Part shown: piece after piece, positions 46,378-54,834 of the stretch
How positions within the stretch are numbered: the stretch's first letter is position 1
Layout: the number at the start of each line of letters is the position of its first letter
DNA from: Paramagnetospirillum magneticum AMB-1
GTDB taxonomy: Bacteria; Pseudomonadota; Alphaproteobacteria; Rhodospirillales; Magnetospirillaceae
Length of the DNA: 64,000 nucleotides
Assembly (NCBI RefSeq): GCF_000009985.1
Contig: NC_007626.1
Location: 3,961,943-4,025,942 of the forward strand
Reading direction: 5' to 3'
Translations under genes and position numbers: made by a program
Notes under the pieces: generated by a model
What the model was told of the DNA's origin: nothing
Databases searched by the model: none
What the model saw: only the letters and a program-made list of their open reading frames with translations

Positions 46378-47653
46378 GACTAAAGATAAGCCCAACGGGA
46401 AACGAAAAGAGCGGGGGGCCGATGGCTTCCCGCATTGGGCGCTTCGCATGTTTTTTAGCGTGGATATGGTCGGGTCAACCGCCTACAAGCACGCAAGCCT
46501 ACCAACCTCCCCAGAGCCGAAGCGCCGCCGACTAGCCTCGAAACCCGATCTACCTGGACCTCACTGGCTTCCAACATTTGCGGAATTTTATAGCGCATTC
46601 AGCGAGGAGTTGGACCAGGCTTGGCAAGTGGGCCTGAGACAAGTTCAAGCCGCAGGCGACCGCGCAATTCCCATCGGCCAAGGCAAGAAGCCGGAATTCT
46701 GGAAATCGGCTGGCGACGAACTATTATTTCACTGCCTCGTGACATCGCCAAGCCATGCAGGCTTCTGCCTCGATGCCTTTCGGTTAGCGATCATCAATTA
46801 CCGCGCGAAGTTGGCAAAGGCTAATCGCCGACTAAACCTGAAAGCTACCGCGTGGCTGGCAGGCTTCCCCGTGAATAACATTGAAGTTGTAGTTGGCGCT
46901 GAACCGGATTGGCTGCGCGAATTAACCCCTGCGCTTGCAGATGATCACATCACAAGGATGCTGCTGCGCACACGAAACAAACTCAATGGCAGCAAAAACG
47001 ATAGCGGGCAACTGGAATTCATCGGCCCTCAGATGGATTTGGGATTTCGGCTAGCCGCTCATGCCACCCCGCGCCATATGGTTATTTCAGCAGATCTCGT
47101 CTATCTCCTGGTTGAAAATCACCTGGACTCGTATGGGTTCCAGGTAAACCACTACAAAACAGAGTCCGCCAGCGAAGCAATTCGCCTTGATGGCTCTCAC
47201 CCGCTCAAGGGAATCCTTGGAGGAACTCCTTATCCAATATTTTGGATTGACTGCGATCCGAACGAATTGAATAAGGCTGAAGATCGCATGCTGGACCCTC
47301 AACGCCTTGGAAAGGGTGACATAAAAGACTATTGCGAAGCTTTTTTCAGGGCATGTGGCGAACGGTGGATGGTACGCCCCTTTATTTGGGATCAAGCGGC
47401 AGGAAAGGCCGTATGTGGAAGTGAGCCGGAAGGCCACGACGAAGTGCGCAAAGGATACTGTTCTTACCTTGAAGGGCGAGAACGTGCCCTTGAGAGCAAG
47501 CTTGCCGATGACAGCGGTGGAGATCGCGCAGACAGGCCAGAAAAGATATCTGAGCGCCTTCAGGCCGCAGCAAGCCGAGGGGCGAAATCGGAAGTTGGAC
47601 ACCCCAAAGGCCAAGGGGAACTTCCAAGTGGTTCGCCGCCATCCGAGGAATAG
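46361..47653 (+). CDS. Class III nucleotide-cyclase-like protein, coupled to ImmA/IrrE
   Basis: About 430 residues. The cyclase-type core runs from about 30 to 300: FFSVDMVGSTAYKH supplies the first metal Asp with the G-S-T loop, FWKSAGDELLFHC the second Asp, and GPQMDLGFRLAAHA matches the transition-state helix with the Arg kept but the usual Asn replaced by Asp. This pattern resembles the cyclases of Pycsar defence systems more than house-keeping cyclases, but I cannot confirm it. No membrane segment. The last 65 residues are charged and disordered. The ATG at 46361 overlaps the upstream stop. Cytoplasmic; the product nucleotide is unknown. Confidence 0.7.
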   Translation: MSKSARTKDKPNGKRKERGADGFPHWALRMFFSVDMVGSTAYKHASLPTSPEPKRRRLASKPDLPGPHWLPTFAEFYSAFSEELDQAWQVGLRQVQAAGDRAIPIGQGKKPEFWKSAGDELLFHCLVTSPSHAGFCLDAFRLAIINYRAKLAKANRRLNLKATAWLAGFPVNNIEVVVGAEPDWLRELTPALADDHITRMLLRTRNKLNGSKNDSGQLEFIGPQMDLGFRLAAHATPRHMVISADLVYLLVENHLDSYGFQVNHYKTESASEAIRLDGSHPLKGILGGTPYPIFWIDCDPNELNKAEDRMLDPQRLGKGDIKDYCEAFFRACGERWMVRPFIWDQAAGKAVCGSEPEGHDEVRKGYCSYLEGRERALESKLADDSGGDRADRPEKISERLQAAASRGAKSEVGHPKGQGELPSGSPPSEE

Positions 47654-47677
47654 CCGCTTCCAATCAGATAGATTTAG

Positions 47678-47696
47678 CATCCCCCTCACATCCCCC
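47678..47696. repeat. Paired CATCCCCC octamers at the right element end
   Basis: CATCCCCC at 47678 and 47689 with a 3-base spacer and following GA, mirroring the pair at 36589-36608. They lie about 100 bases inside attR. An inverse GGGGATG is at 47706. Confidence 0.5.
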
Positions 47697-47796
47697 GAAC
47701 GAAAGGGGATGAACCGAAATCAAGCCGATTTAGCCTGTCTGAACGGGGCCGAAATCTAAGGGTTTCCGCGAACCTGACCTAGGCGCCCAATGTTCT

Positions 47797-47837
47797 GGAG
47801 GCAGGGGCCGGAGGTTCGAATCCTCTCACTCCGACCA
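47797..47837 (+). repeat. attR: right 41-bp copy of the tRNA-Pro repeat
   Basis: Identical to 36490-36530, from the anticodon arm to CCA. The upstream half of the tRNA is missing, so this is not a second tRNA gene. It marks the right edge of the element and probably the original tRNA end in the host. Confidence 0.9.
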
Positions 47838-47869
47838 TCGACAAGCCGCAGAGTTCTGCGGTTTGTCGA
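47838..47869 (+). terminator. Perfect-stem hairpin after attR, probably the original tRNA-Pro terminator
   Basis: TCGACAAGCCGCAG pairs with CTGCGGTTTGTCGA (14 bp, one G-U) with a 4-base loop. No U-run follows. It would have stood directly behind the tRNA gene before the element inserted. Confidence 0.55.
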
Positions 47870-47961
47870 TGGGTCCGCGAAGCAAATCCAGACCAGCCAT
47901 TGAATTTGCGGGACAATTGCAGGACACTGAGCCGTTTGGCACTGTCCCGGAGTGTCCCCCA

Positions 47962-48960
47962 GTGGCGACCATCACAAAACGCTTCAATCGCGACGGCGAA
48001 TTGATCGGCTGGCAGGCGAAGATTCGCCGGCACGGCTTCCCCACCCAATCCAAGACCTTCGACCGCAAGACCGATGCTGATGCCTGGGCGCGAAGCCTTG
48101 AGGGCGAGATGGATCGTGGCGCCTTCATCGATCGCCGTCCGGCGGAACAGATGACCCTAGCCGACGCCATCCGGCACTACCTTGATGCCGTCGCCCCGAC
48201 CCACAAGGGAGCCGACGTTGAAGCCGCCCGCCTGGGACGGTTCCTGCGCGAGGAACCGGACCTGTGTCGCTACGCCCTGTCGAATCTGCGCACCCACCAC
48301 ATCGAGGACTACCGTGATCGCCGCCTCGAAGCCGTGGCGCCGGGCAGCCTCTGCCGCGAGATCAACCTGCTGCATGCGGTACTGGAATCGGTGCGGCGCC
48401 GCGTCGGCCTAGTGGACAACCCGGTATCGCACGTCCGCCGCCCAAAAGTGAACGACGAGCGCGATGTCCGACTCTCCCTCGACGAAGAAGCACAGCTTCT
48501 GTCGGCCCTGGATGCCACCAGGAACCCCTGGATCAAGCCGTTCGTGATCGTCGCCCTGGAAACCGCCATGCGGCGTGGCGAGATGCTGGCGCTCCGCTGG
48601 GAGCATGTGGACCTGGTGCAGCAGACCGCCCATTTGCCCGAGACCAAGAACGGCAAGGGCCGTACCGTCCCCCTCAGCAGCCGGGCGGTGAAGACCCTGG
48701 AAGCCCTGCCCCGATCAATCGGCGGCGCCGTGTTCCCGGTGTCCTTGGACTCGCTCAAGCACGCCTGGACCCGCGCCCGTGATCGCGCCGGCCTCCACCA
48801 CTTCCACCTCCACGACCTCCGCCACGAAGCCACCAGCCGCCTTGCCGAGCGAGGCTGGAACATCCTCGAACTGGCAGCCGTCACCGGCCATCAGGATTTG
48901 CAGATGCTGAAGCGCTACACCAATCTGAGGGCCGCGGACTTGGCGAAGAAGATGGGGTAG
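47962..48960 (+). CDS. Second tyrosine-type integrase, directly beside attR
   Basis: 332 residues. The N-terminal arm domain begins ATITKRFNRDGELIGWQAK, typical for this group. The catalytic set is RRGEMLALRW, HDLRHEATSRL and GHQDLQMLKRY with the Tyr nucleophile. The GTG at 47962 is chosen (GGAG 9 bases upstream); upstream frames run into the tRNA hairpin. Its position 125 bases after a tRNA-Pro end is where an integrase gene stands in its own element. It therefore likely belongs to a second element at the same site, whose far end is not found in this window. Confidence 0.9.
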   Translation: MATITKRFNRDGELIGWQAKIRRHGFPTQSKTFDRKTDADAWARSLEGEMDRGAFIDRRPAEQMTLADAIRHYLDAVAPTHKGADVEAARLGRFLREEPDLCRYALSNLRTHHIEDYRDRRLEAVAPGSLCREINLLHAVLESVRRRVGLVDNPVSHVRRPKVNDERDVRLSLDEEAQLLSALDATRNPWIKPFVIVALETAMRRGEMLALRWEHVDLVQQTAHLPETKNGKGRTVPLSSRAVKTLEALPRSIGGAVFPVSLDSLKHAWTRARDRAGLHHFHLHDLRHEATSRLAERGWNILELAAVTGHQDLQMLKRYTNLRAADLAKKMG

Positions 48961-49171
48961 CAAAGAGTGCTGGACGAACTGCCGTGGTGGCCACCCGACC
49001 ACTCACCCGATTCCAGCCCCACTGCGCGACATTCCCACGACGCCCGCTTCGCGCCCATAGAGGTCATCCTGCGGATCAGTACCGTCCCCCGTTAGCGGCC
49101 ATTGCGTTGAAGAACTGTCGCAGCGGCTACCATCCTCACGTCAGTCACAATTGGCCAAGAGGAGAACGGCT

Positions 49172-49804
49172 ATGGGACGCTCCGAATTTGATCCATGTGC
49201 GAAAGATCAGCGGCCGTGGAACGCGGGCCAAAAGGTTGGCGCCAAGCGTGCGCTGAAGCCGCAGCAAGTTTGGGCTATCCGGTTCTGGTTGGATCGAGAG
49301 CAGAGGTTGCGCGACCGCGCGATGTTCGACCTGGCGATCGACAGCAAGCTTCGAGGGTGCGACATCGTCAAGATCAGAATTGGAGATGTCGTCAGAGGCG
49401 GGCAAGTTCGCTCAAGGGCGATCGTCGTTCAGCAGAAAACCGGCCGGCCGGTTCAGTTCGAGCTCCTTGAACCCGCTCGCAACAGCATTCTTGCCTGGCT
49501 CGATCGTCGAGGAGGCGCGCTTGACGATTTCGTGTTTCCCAGCAGGGTCGATCATACCAAGCACATCAGCACTCGTCAGTATGCGCGTCTCGTCGATGAA
49601 TGGGTTACTGGGATCGGTCTGCGTCCGGAGGACTACGGAACGCATTCTCTGCGCCGCACCAAGGCGTCCATCATCTACAAGCAGACGGGCAACCTGCGCG
49701 CCGTGCAGATCCTGCTTGGCCACGCCAAAATCGAGAGCACGGTCCGCTACCTTGGCGTCGACATAGAGGACGCGTTGCATCTTGCCGAAAGTACCGAAAT
49801 ATAA
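49172..49804 (+). CDS. Short tyrosine recombinase (phage integrase family)
   Basis: 210 residues, with catalytic domain only. Conserved segments: KLRGCDIVKIRIGDV (Arg), GTHSLRRTKASIIY, and the GHAKIESTVRYLGVD end with the Tyr. The usual H-x-L-R reads HSLRRTKA. There is no arm-binding domain, as in small recombinases common in alphaproteobacterial mobile regions. The ATG at 49172 has AGAGGAG 7 bases upstream. It lies 211 bases after the second integrase and before a perfect hairpin. Whether it moves anything is unknown. Confidence 0.8.
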   Translation: MGRSEFDPCAKDQRPWNAGQKVGAKRALKPQQVWAIRFWLDREQRLRDRAMFDLAIDSKLRGCDIVKIRIGDVVRGGQVRSRAIVVQQKTGRPVQFELLEPARNSILAWLDRRGGALDDFVFPSRVDHTKHISTRQYARLVDEWVTGIGLRPEDYGTHSLRRTKASIIYKQTGNLRAVQILLGHAKIESTVRYLGVDIEDALHLAESTEI

Positions 49805-49812
49805 GACTGGAG

Positions 49813-49844
49813 AGAATTCCTCGGCTTCAGTGCCGAGGAATTCT
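49813..49844. repeat. Perfect 13-bp inverted repeat after the short recombinase
   Basis: AGAATTCCTCGGC pairs exactly with GCCGAGGAATTCT across TTCAGT. No T-run follows. It could end the recombinase transcript or be an element end. The 110 bases up to fumC hold GGTATCACGGCAAATTAG and GGTATACCG fragments that look like insertion-sequence debris, but no gene. Confidence 0.55.
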
Positions 49845-49955
49845 GCCATGCTATCCGCATGACCTGAGCCAAGCCCAACTCGGTCGGTATCACGGCAAAT
49901 TAGGGGGGCGGTATACCGAAATCCTGATGACGTTGACGGCAGGCTGCGAGCCGCG

Positions 49956-51338
<1,383 letters not shown>

Positions 51339-51377
51339 GCGCGGCTCCTCTCCAGGCTGACCTCGTTGGAGATCATC

Positions 51378-54089
51378 ATGCTCCCAGATCCGTTCGGCGC
51401 GTTGCGCGATCTTTCGCTCGGCCATGAAAGGCTTTCCCGCTATTACGCCTTGGCCGCCCTTGATGCCGTGACCGATGGTCCGGTGTCGCGCCTGCCGGTA
51501 TCCATCCGCATCGTGCTGGAATCCGTACTGCGCAATTGCGACGGCAAGCGAATCACCGAGGAGCACGTCCGTCAGTTGGCCAATTGGCGCCCCGACGCGC
51601 CTCGCACCCAGGAAATTCCCTTCGTCGTCGCCCGCATCGTGCTGCAGGACTTCACCGGCGTGCCGCTGCTGTGCGATCTGGCGGCCATGCGTGGCGTGGC
51701 CCAGGCCTTCGGCAAGAACCCGAAGATCATCGAGCCGCTTGTTCCCGTCGATCTGGTGGTCGACCATTCCGTCCAGGTGGACCATTACGGCGAGGCGGAT
51801 TCACTGGACCTCAACATGCGCCGGGAGTTCCAGCGCAACGCCGAACGCTACCGCTTCATCAAATGGGGTATGCAGGCCTTCGACACCTTCCGGGTGGTGC
51901 CACCGGGCATCGGCATTGTCCATCAGGTCAATCTGGAATTCCTGGCGCGCGGCGTGCTCGAGAAGGACGGCATCACCTATCCCGATACCCTGGTCGGCAC
52001 AGATTCCCACACCACCATGATCAACGCCCTGGGCGTGGCCGGCTGGGGCGTCGGCGGCATCGAGGCGGAGGCCGGCATGCTGGGCCAGCCCCTGGTGTTC
52101 CTCACCCCCGACGTGGTCGGTGTGCATCTGCACGGACGCCTGCCCGAAGGCGCCACCGCCACCGATCTGGTGCTGTTCCTTACCGAACGTCTGCGCCGCG
52201 CCAAGGTGGTGGGCAAGTTCGTCGAGTTCTTCGGCGAAGGCACCCGCTCGCTGGCGGTGCCGGACCGCGCCACCATCGCCAACATGGCGCCGGAATACGG
52301 CGCCACCATGGGCTTCTTCCCGGTGGATAAGGAAACCGTCAGGTATCTGGAGGCCACAGGCCGCACGGACAGCGAAATCGAGGTCTTCCGCGCCTATTAT
52401 TCTGCCCAAGGCCTGTTCGGCATGCCCATGCCGGGTGACATCGATTACAGCGAGGTGATCGAGTTCGACCTGGGCTCAGTTCAGCCCTCCATCGCCGGCC
52501 CCAAACGGCCACAGGACCGCCTGAACCTTTCCGACATGCGCCGCGCCTTCACCTCCCTGTTCTCCGCCCCAGCAAAAGACGATGGTTATGGCCGACCGGC
52601 CGAGGCGTTGGGCCGGCGCCATCGGGTGGAGACAACGGCCGCCGCCGATATCGGCCATGGCGATGTCCTGATCGCCGCCATCACGTCGTGCACCAACACC
52701 TCCAATCCCGGCGTCATGCTGGCCGCCGGCCTGCTGGCCCGCAAGGCGGTGGCGCTGGGGCTGAAAGTGGGGCCACGGGTCAAGACCTCCCTGGCTCCGG
52801 GTTCGCGGGTGGTCACCGAATACCTGGCCAAGGCCGGGCTGCTGGGAGATCTGGAATCGCTGGGCTTCGGCGTGGTCGCCTATGGCTGCACGACCTGCAT
52901 CGGCAATTCGGGCCCGCTGATGCCCGATCTGGAGCAGGCCATCGCTGCCGACGATCTGGTCTGCGCCGCGGTGCTGTCGGGCAACCGTAATTTTGAGGCC
53001 CGCATCCACCCGGCGATCAAGGCCAATTTCCTCATGAGCCCGCCGCTGGTGGTGGCCTTCGCCATCGCCGGCCGCATCGCCATCGACATGACTCAAGAGC
53101 CGTTGGGGACCGGCAAAGACGGCAAACCGGTGATGCTCAAGGACATCTGGCCGAGCGGCCGTGAGGTGGCCGACGCCCTGCTCGTCGCCACCGATCCCGA
53201 GCTCTATCGCCGTCTCTACAGCGATTTCGTCCACGGCAATCCGCTGTGGAACGACATCCCGACCCAAACCGGGCCAGCTTATGCCTGGGAGACGTCAACC
53301 TATATCGCCGAACCACCGTTCTTCGAACGCTTTTCCCCGCAGCCCGCCGGCGTCGGCGACATCATCGGCGCCCGTGCCCTGGCGATTTTCGGGGATTCGG
53401 TCACCACCGACCATATCAGCCCGGCCGGCTCCATCGCCGTCTCTTCACCCGCTGGGCAATACCTGCTGGCCCACGGCGTCGCCGCCGGCGATTTCAACAG
53501 CTATGGTGCCCGGAGGGGGAACCACGAGGTGATGATGCGCGGCACTTTCGCCAACGTCCGCATCCGCAACCTGATGCTCCCCGCCAAGGTCGACGGATCG
53601 CGGGTCGAAGGCGGCCTCACCCTCCATCAGCCCGAAGGCTCGGAGATGCCGATCTTCGATGCGGCAAGCCGGTATCAGGAGGCGGGCATTCCCTCCATCG
53701 TCTTCGCCGGGACCGAGTACGGCACCGGGTCCAGCCGCGACTGGGCGGCAAAAGGGCCGAAGCTGTTGGGCGTCCGGGCGGTGGTAGCGCAAAGCTTCGA
53801 GCGTATCCATCGCTCCAATCTGGTGGGGATGGGGGTGCTTCCGCTGCAGTTCCGGGACGGCGAGTCCGCGGCGTCTCTGGGGATCGCGGGGGATGAGGAA
53901 TTCCATGTCCGCGGCCTGAGCGGGGTCTTGCGGCCCAGGCAGGAAGTCGTCTTGGAGATCGTCAACCGCCAAGGCCGTAGCCGTGCGATCAGCCTGCAAT
54001 TGAGGGTCGATACCGCCATCGAGCTGGACTATCTCAGCCATGGCGGAATCCTGCCTTATGTGCTTCGTGACTTGCTGGCGGCGGGTTAA
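51378..54089 (+). CDS. acnA: Aconitate hydratase AcnA
   Basis: 903 residues. Isomerises citrate to isocitrate with a 4Fe-4S cluster. Cluster cysteines are in SCTNTSNPGVML and YGCTTCIGNSGPL. The substrate segments DSHTTMINALGVAGWGVGG and GTEYGTGSSRDWAAKGP are intact, and the swivelling domain is complete (FGDSVTTDHISPAG). The ATG at 51378 has GGAG 6 bases upstream and matches the family start. Divergent from fumC with almost no space between, so the promoters must overlap or lie inside the coding parts. A second acnA may exist elsewhere. Confidence 0.95.
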   Translation: MLPDPFGALRDLSLGHERLSRYYALAALDAVTDGPVSRLPVSIRIVLESVLRNCDGKRITEEHVRQLANWRPDAPRTQEIPFVVARIVLQDFTGVPLLCDLAAMRGVAQAFGKNPKIIEPLVPVDLVVDHSVQVDHYGEADSLDLNMRREFQRNAERYRFIKWGMQAFDTFRVVPPGIGIVHQVNLEFLARGVLEKDGITYPDTLVGTDSHTTMINALGVAGWGVGGIEAEAGMLGQPLVFLTPDVVGVHLHGRLPEGATATDLVLFLTERLRRAKVVGKFVEFFGEGTRSLAVPDRATIANMAPEYGATMGFFPVDKETVRYLEATGRTDSEIEVFRAYYSAQGLFGMPMPGDIDYSEVIEFDLGSVQPSIAGPKRPQDRLNLSDMRRAFTSLFSAPAKDDGYGRPAEALGRRHRVETTAAADIGHGDVLIAAITSCTNTSNPGVMLAAGLLARKAVALGLKVGPRVKTSLAPGSRVVTEYLAKAGLLGDLESLGFGVVAYGCTTCIGNSGPLMPDLEQAIAADDLVCAAVLSGNRNFEARIHPAIKANFLMSPPLVVAFAIAGRIAIDMTQEPLGTGKDGKPVMLKDIWPSGREVADALLVATDPELYRRLYSDFVHGNPLWNDIPTQTGPAYAWETSTYIAEPPFFERFSPQPAGVGDIIGARALAIFGDSVTTDHISPAGSIAVSSPAGQYLLAHGVAAGDFNSYGARRGNHEVMMRGTFANVRIRNLMLPAKVDGSRVEGGLTLHQPEGSEMPIFDAASRYQEAGIPSIVFAGTEYGTGSSRDWAAKGPKLLGVRAVVAQSFERIHRSNLVGMGVLPLQFRDGESAASLGIAGDEEFHVRGLSGVLRPRQEVVLEIVNRQGRSRAISLQLRVDTAIELDYLSHGGILPYVLRDLLAAG

Positions 54090-54169
54090 TCCGGGCTCGG
54101 CAGTGTCGGGACCGGCAAGAAAAAATTGGAATCCGTCAGGGTGATGGCCGAGATGATCCGCGTTTCCCC

Positions 54170-54430
54170 CTATCCATCCAGACATCTGAGGCGGACATGG
54201 AGAAGGCCGTCGACGGTGGTCCATATCCGGACGACTTCCCAGACCTTGTCAAACTGGTCCATGGCCTTTCTGAAACGGTCGCCGAGCCGCAGGGGGGAGA
54301 CCGGCCGCCCCAGCCGCAGGAACCTGAATAGGGCACGTCCCGCCATGGCGGCCGGTCCCGCATGGCCAGCCTCCAGCACCATTGGGGCCAGAGGCTGGCC
54401 GATCGTCACCCCACGGAATCGGGCTGTCAT
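54170..54430 (-). CDS. Small hypothetical protein (86 aa)
   Basis: Not recognised. Basic, with TIGQPLAPMVLEAGHAG at the start and a positively charged middle (LFRFLRLGRPVSPLRLGDRFRK). It overlaps the stop of the previous small gene (ATGA at 54427-54430), so the two are coupled. No membrane segment. It lies tail-to-tail with acnA, with about 80 bases between. Confidence 0.55.
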   Translation of the reverse strand: MTARFRGVTIGQPLAPMVLEAGHAGPAAMAGRALFRFLRLGRPVSPLRLGDRFRKAMDQFDKVWEVVRIWTTVDGLLHVRLRCLDG

Positions 54431-54618
54431 TGGAGCCGCCTTTGCGTGATGAGGATGAGAGCCTCCATGGCGCTCATCTCGATGCCATCGCGGGCCATCA
54501 GGCGATGGATGATGGGGTCGCGCAGAACTTCCTCCAAAAGCGGCTCATGGCCGCCGAAAGTCGGCAGATGTGCGGGCAATGGCCGGGAAGGTACAAACTT
54601 AATCCATGGATGCGACAT
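54427..54618 (-). CDS. Small hypothetical protein (63 aa)
   Basis: Not recognised. The ATG at 54618 has GGAGA 7 bases upstream (an ATG at 54645 has none). The product contains HPWIKFVPSRPLPAHLPTFGG, then HEPLLEEVLRDPIIHRLMARDG and MEALILITQRRL, so an extended, Pro-rich start is followed by two helices. Coupled to the next gene by a 4-base overlap. The 216 bases before the CheB-CheR gene (54619-54834) are AT-rich and hold no gene; they probably contain the promoter of this pair. Confidence 0.6.
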   Translation of the reverse strand: MSHPWIKFVPSRPLPAHLPTFGGHEPLLEEVLRDPIIHRLMARDGIEMSAMEALILITQRRLQ

Positions 54619-54834
54619 TTTGGCGTCTCCCGGTTTCAGCTGCATGCCATGGCAGCAGCCATGATTAGCAGTAGTGAATGCTTGCCGTGAATCGCCCCAA
54701 CATCACAGTCATTTGATAATAAATGATCAAGAAACACAGCATACACTACATTGCAATTTCGTGTGATTTTTATTTAATTATTTTACAAACCCCGTCAGTC
54801 CGTGGCGATAATATTACCATAATCAGCGCCGCGA

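Larger units (their letters stand above)
36490..47837. mobile_element. Integrated prophage-derived element in tRNA-Pro (11.3 kb)
   Basis: Bounded by the 41-bp direct repeats. It carries its own integrase and excisionase (44.1-45.6 kb), an Arc-like repressor with operators, a small regulatory cluster, decayed phage virion genes on the minus strand (38-41.5 kb), and a cargo pair at 45.8-47.7 kb. Its size and the absence of terminase, capsid and tail genes indicate a defective prophage or a satellite. Several cargo genes have lower GC content than the host genes on either side. The paired CATCCCCC octamers near both ends fit integrase arm sites. Confidence 0.85.

Noticed and set aside
47797..47837. 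A second tRNA-Pro gene
   Set aside because: Only the 3' half from the anticodon arm is present; the D-arm and 5' acceptor strand are missing, so it is an attachment-site copy.
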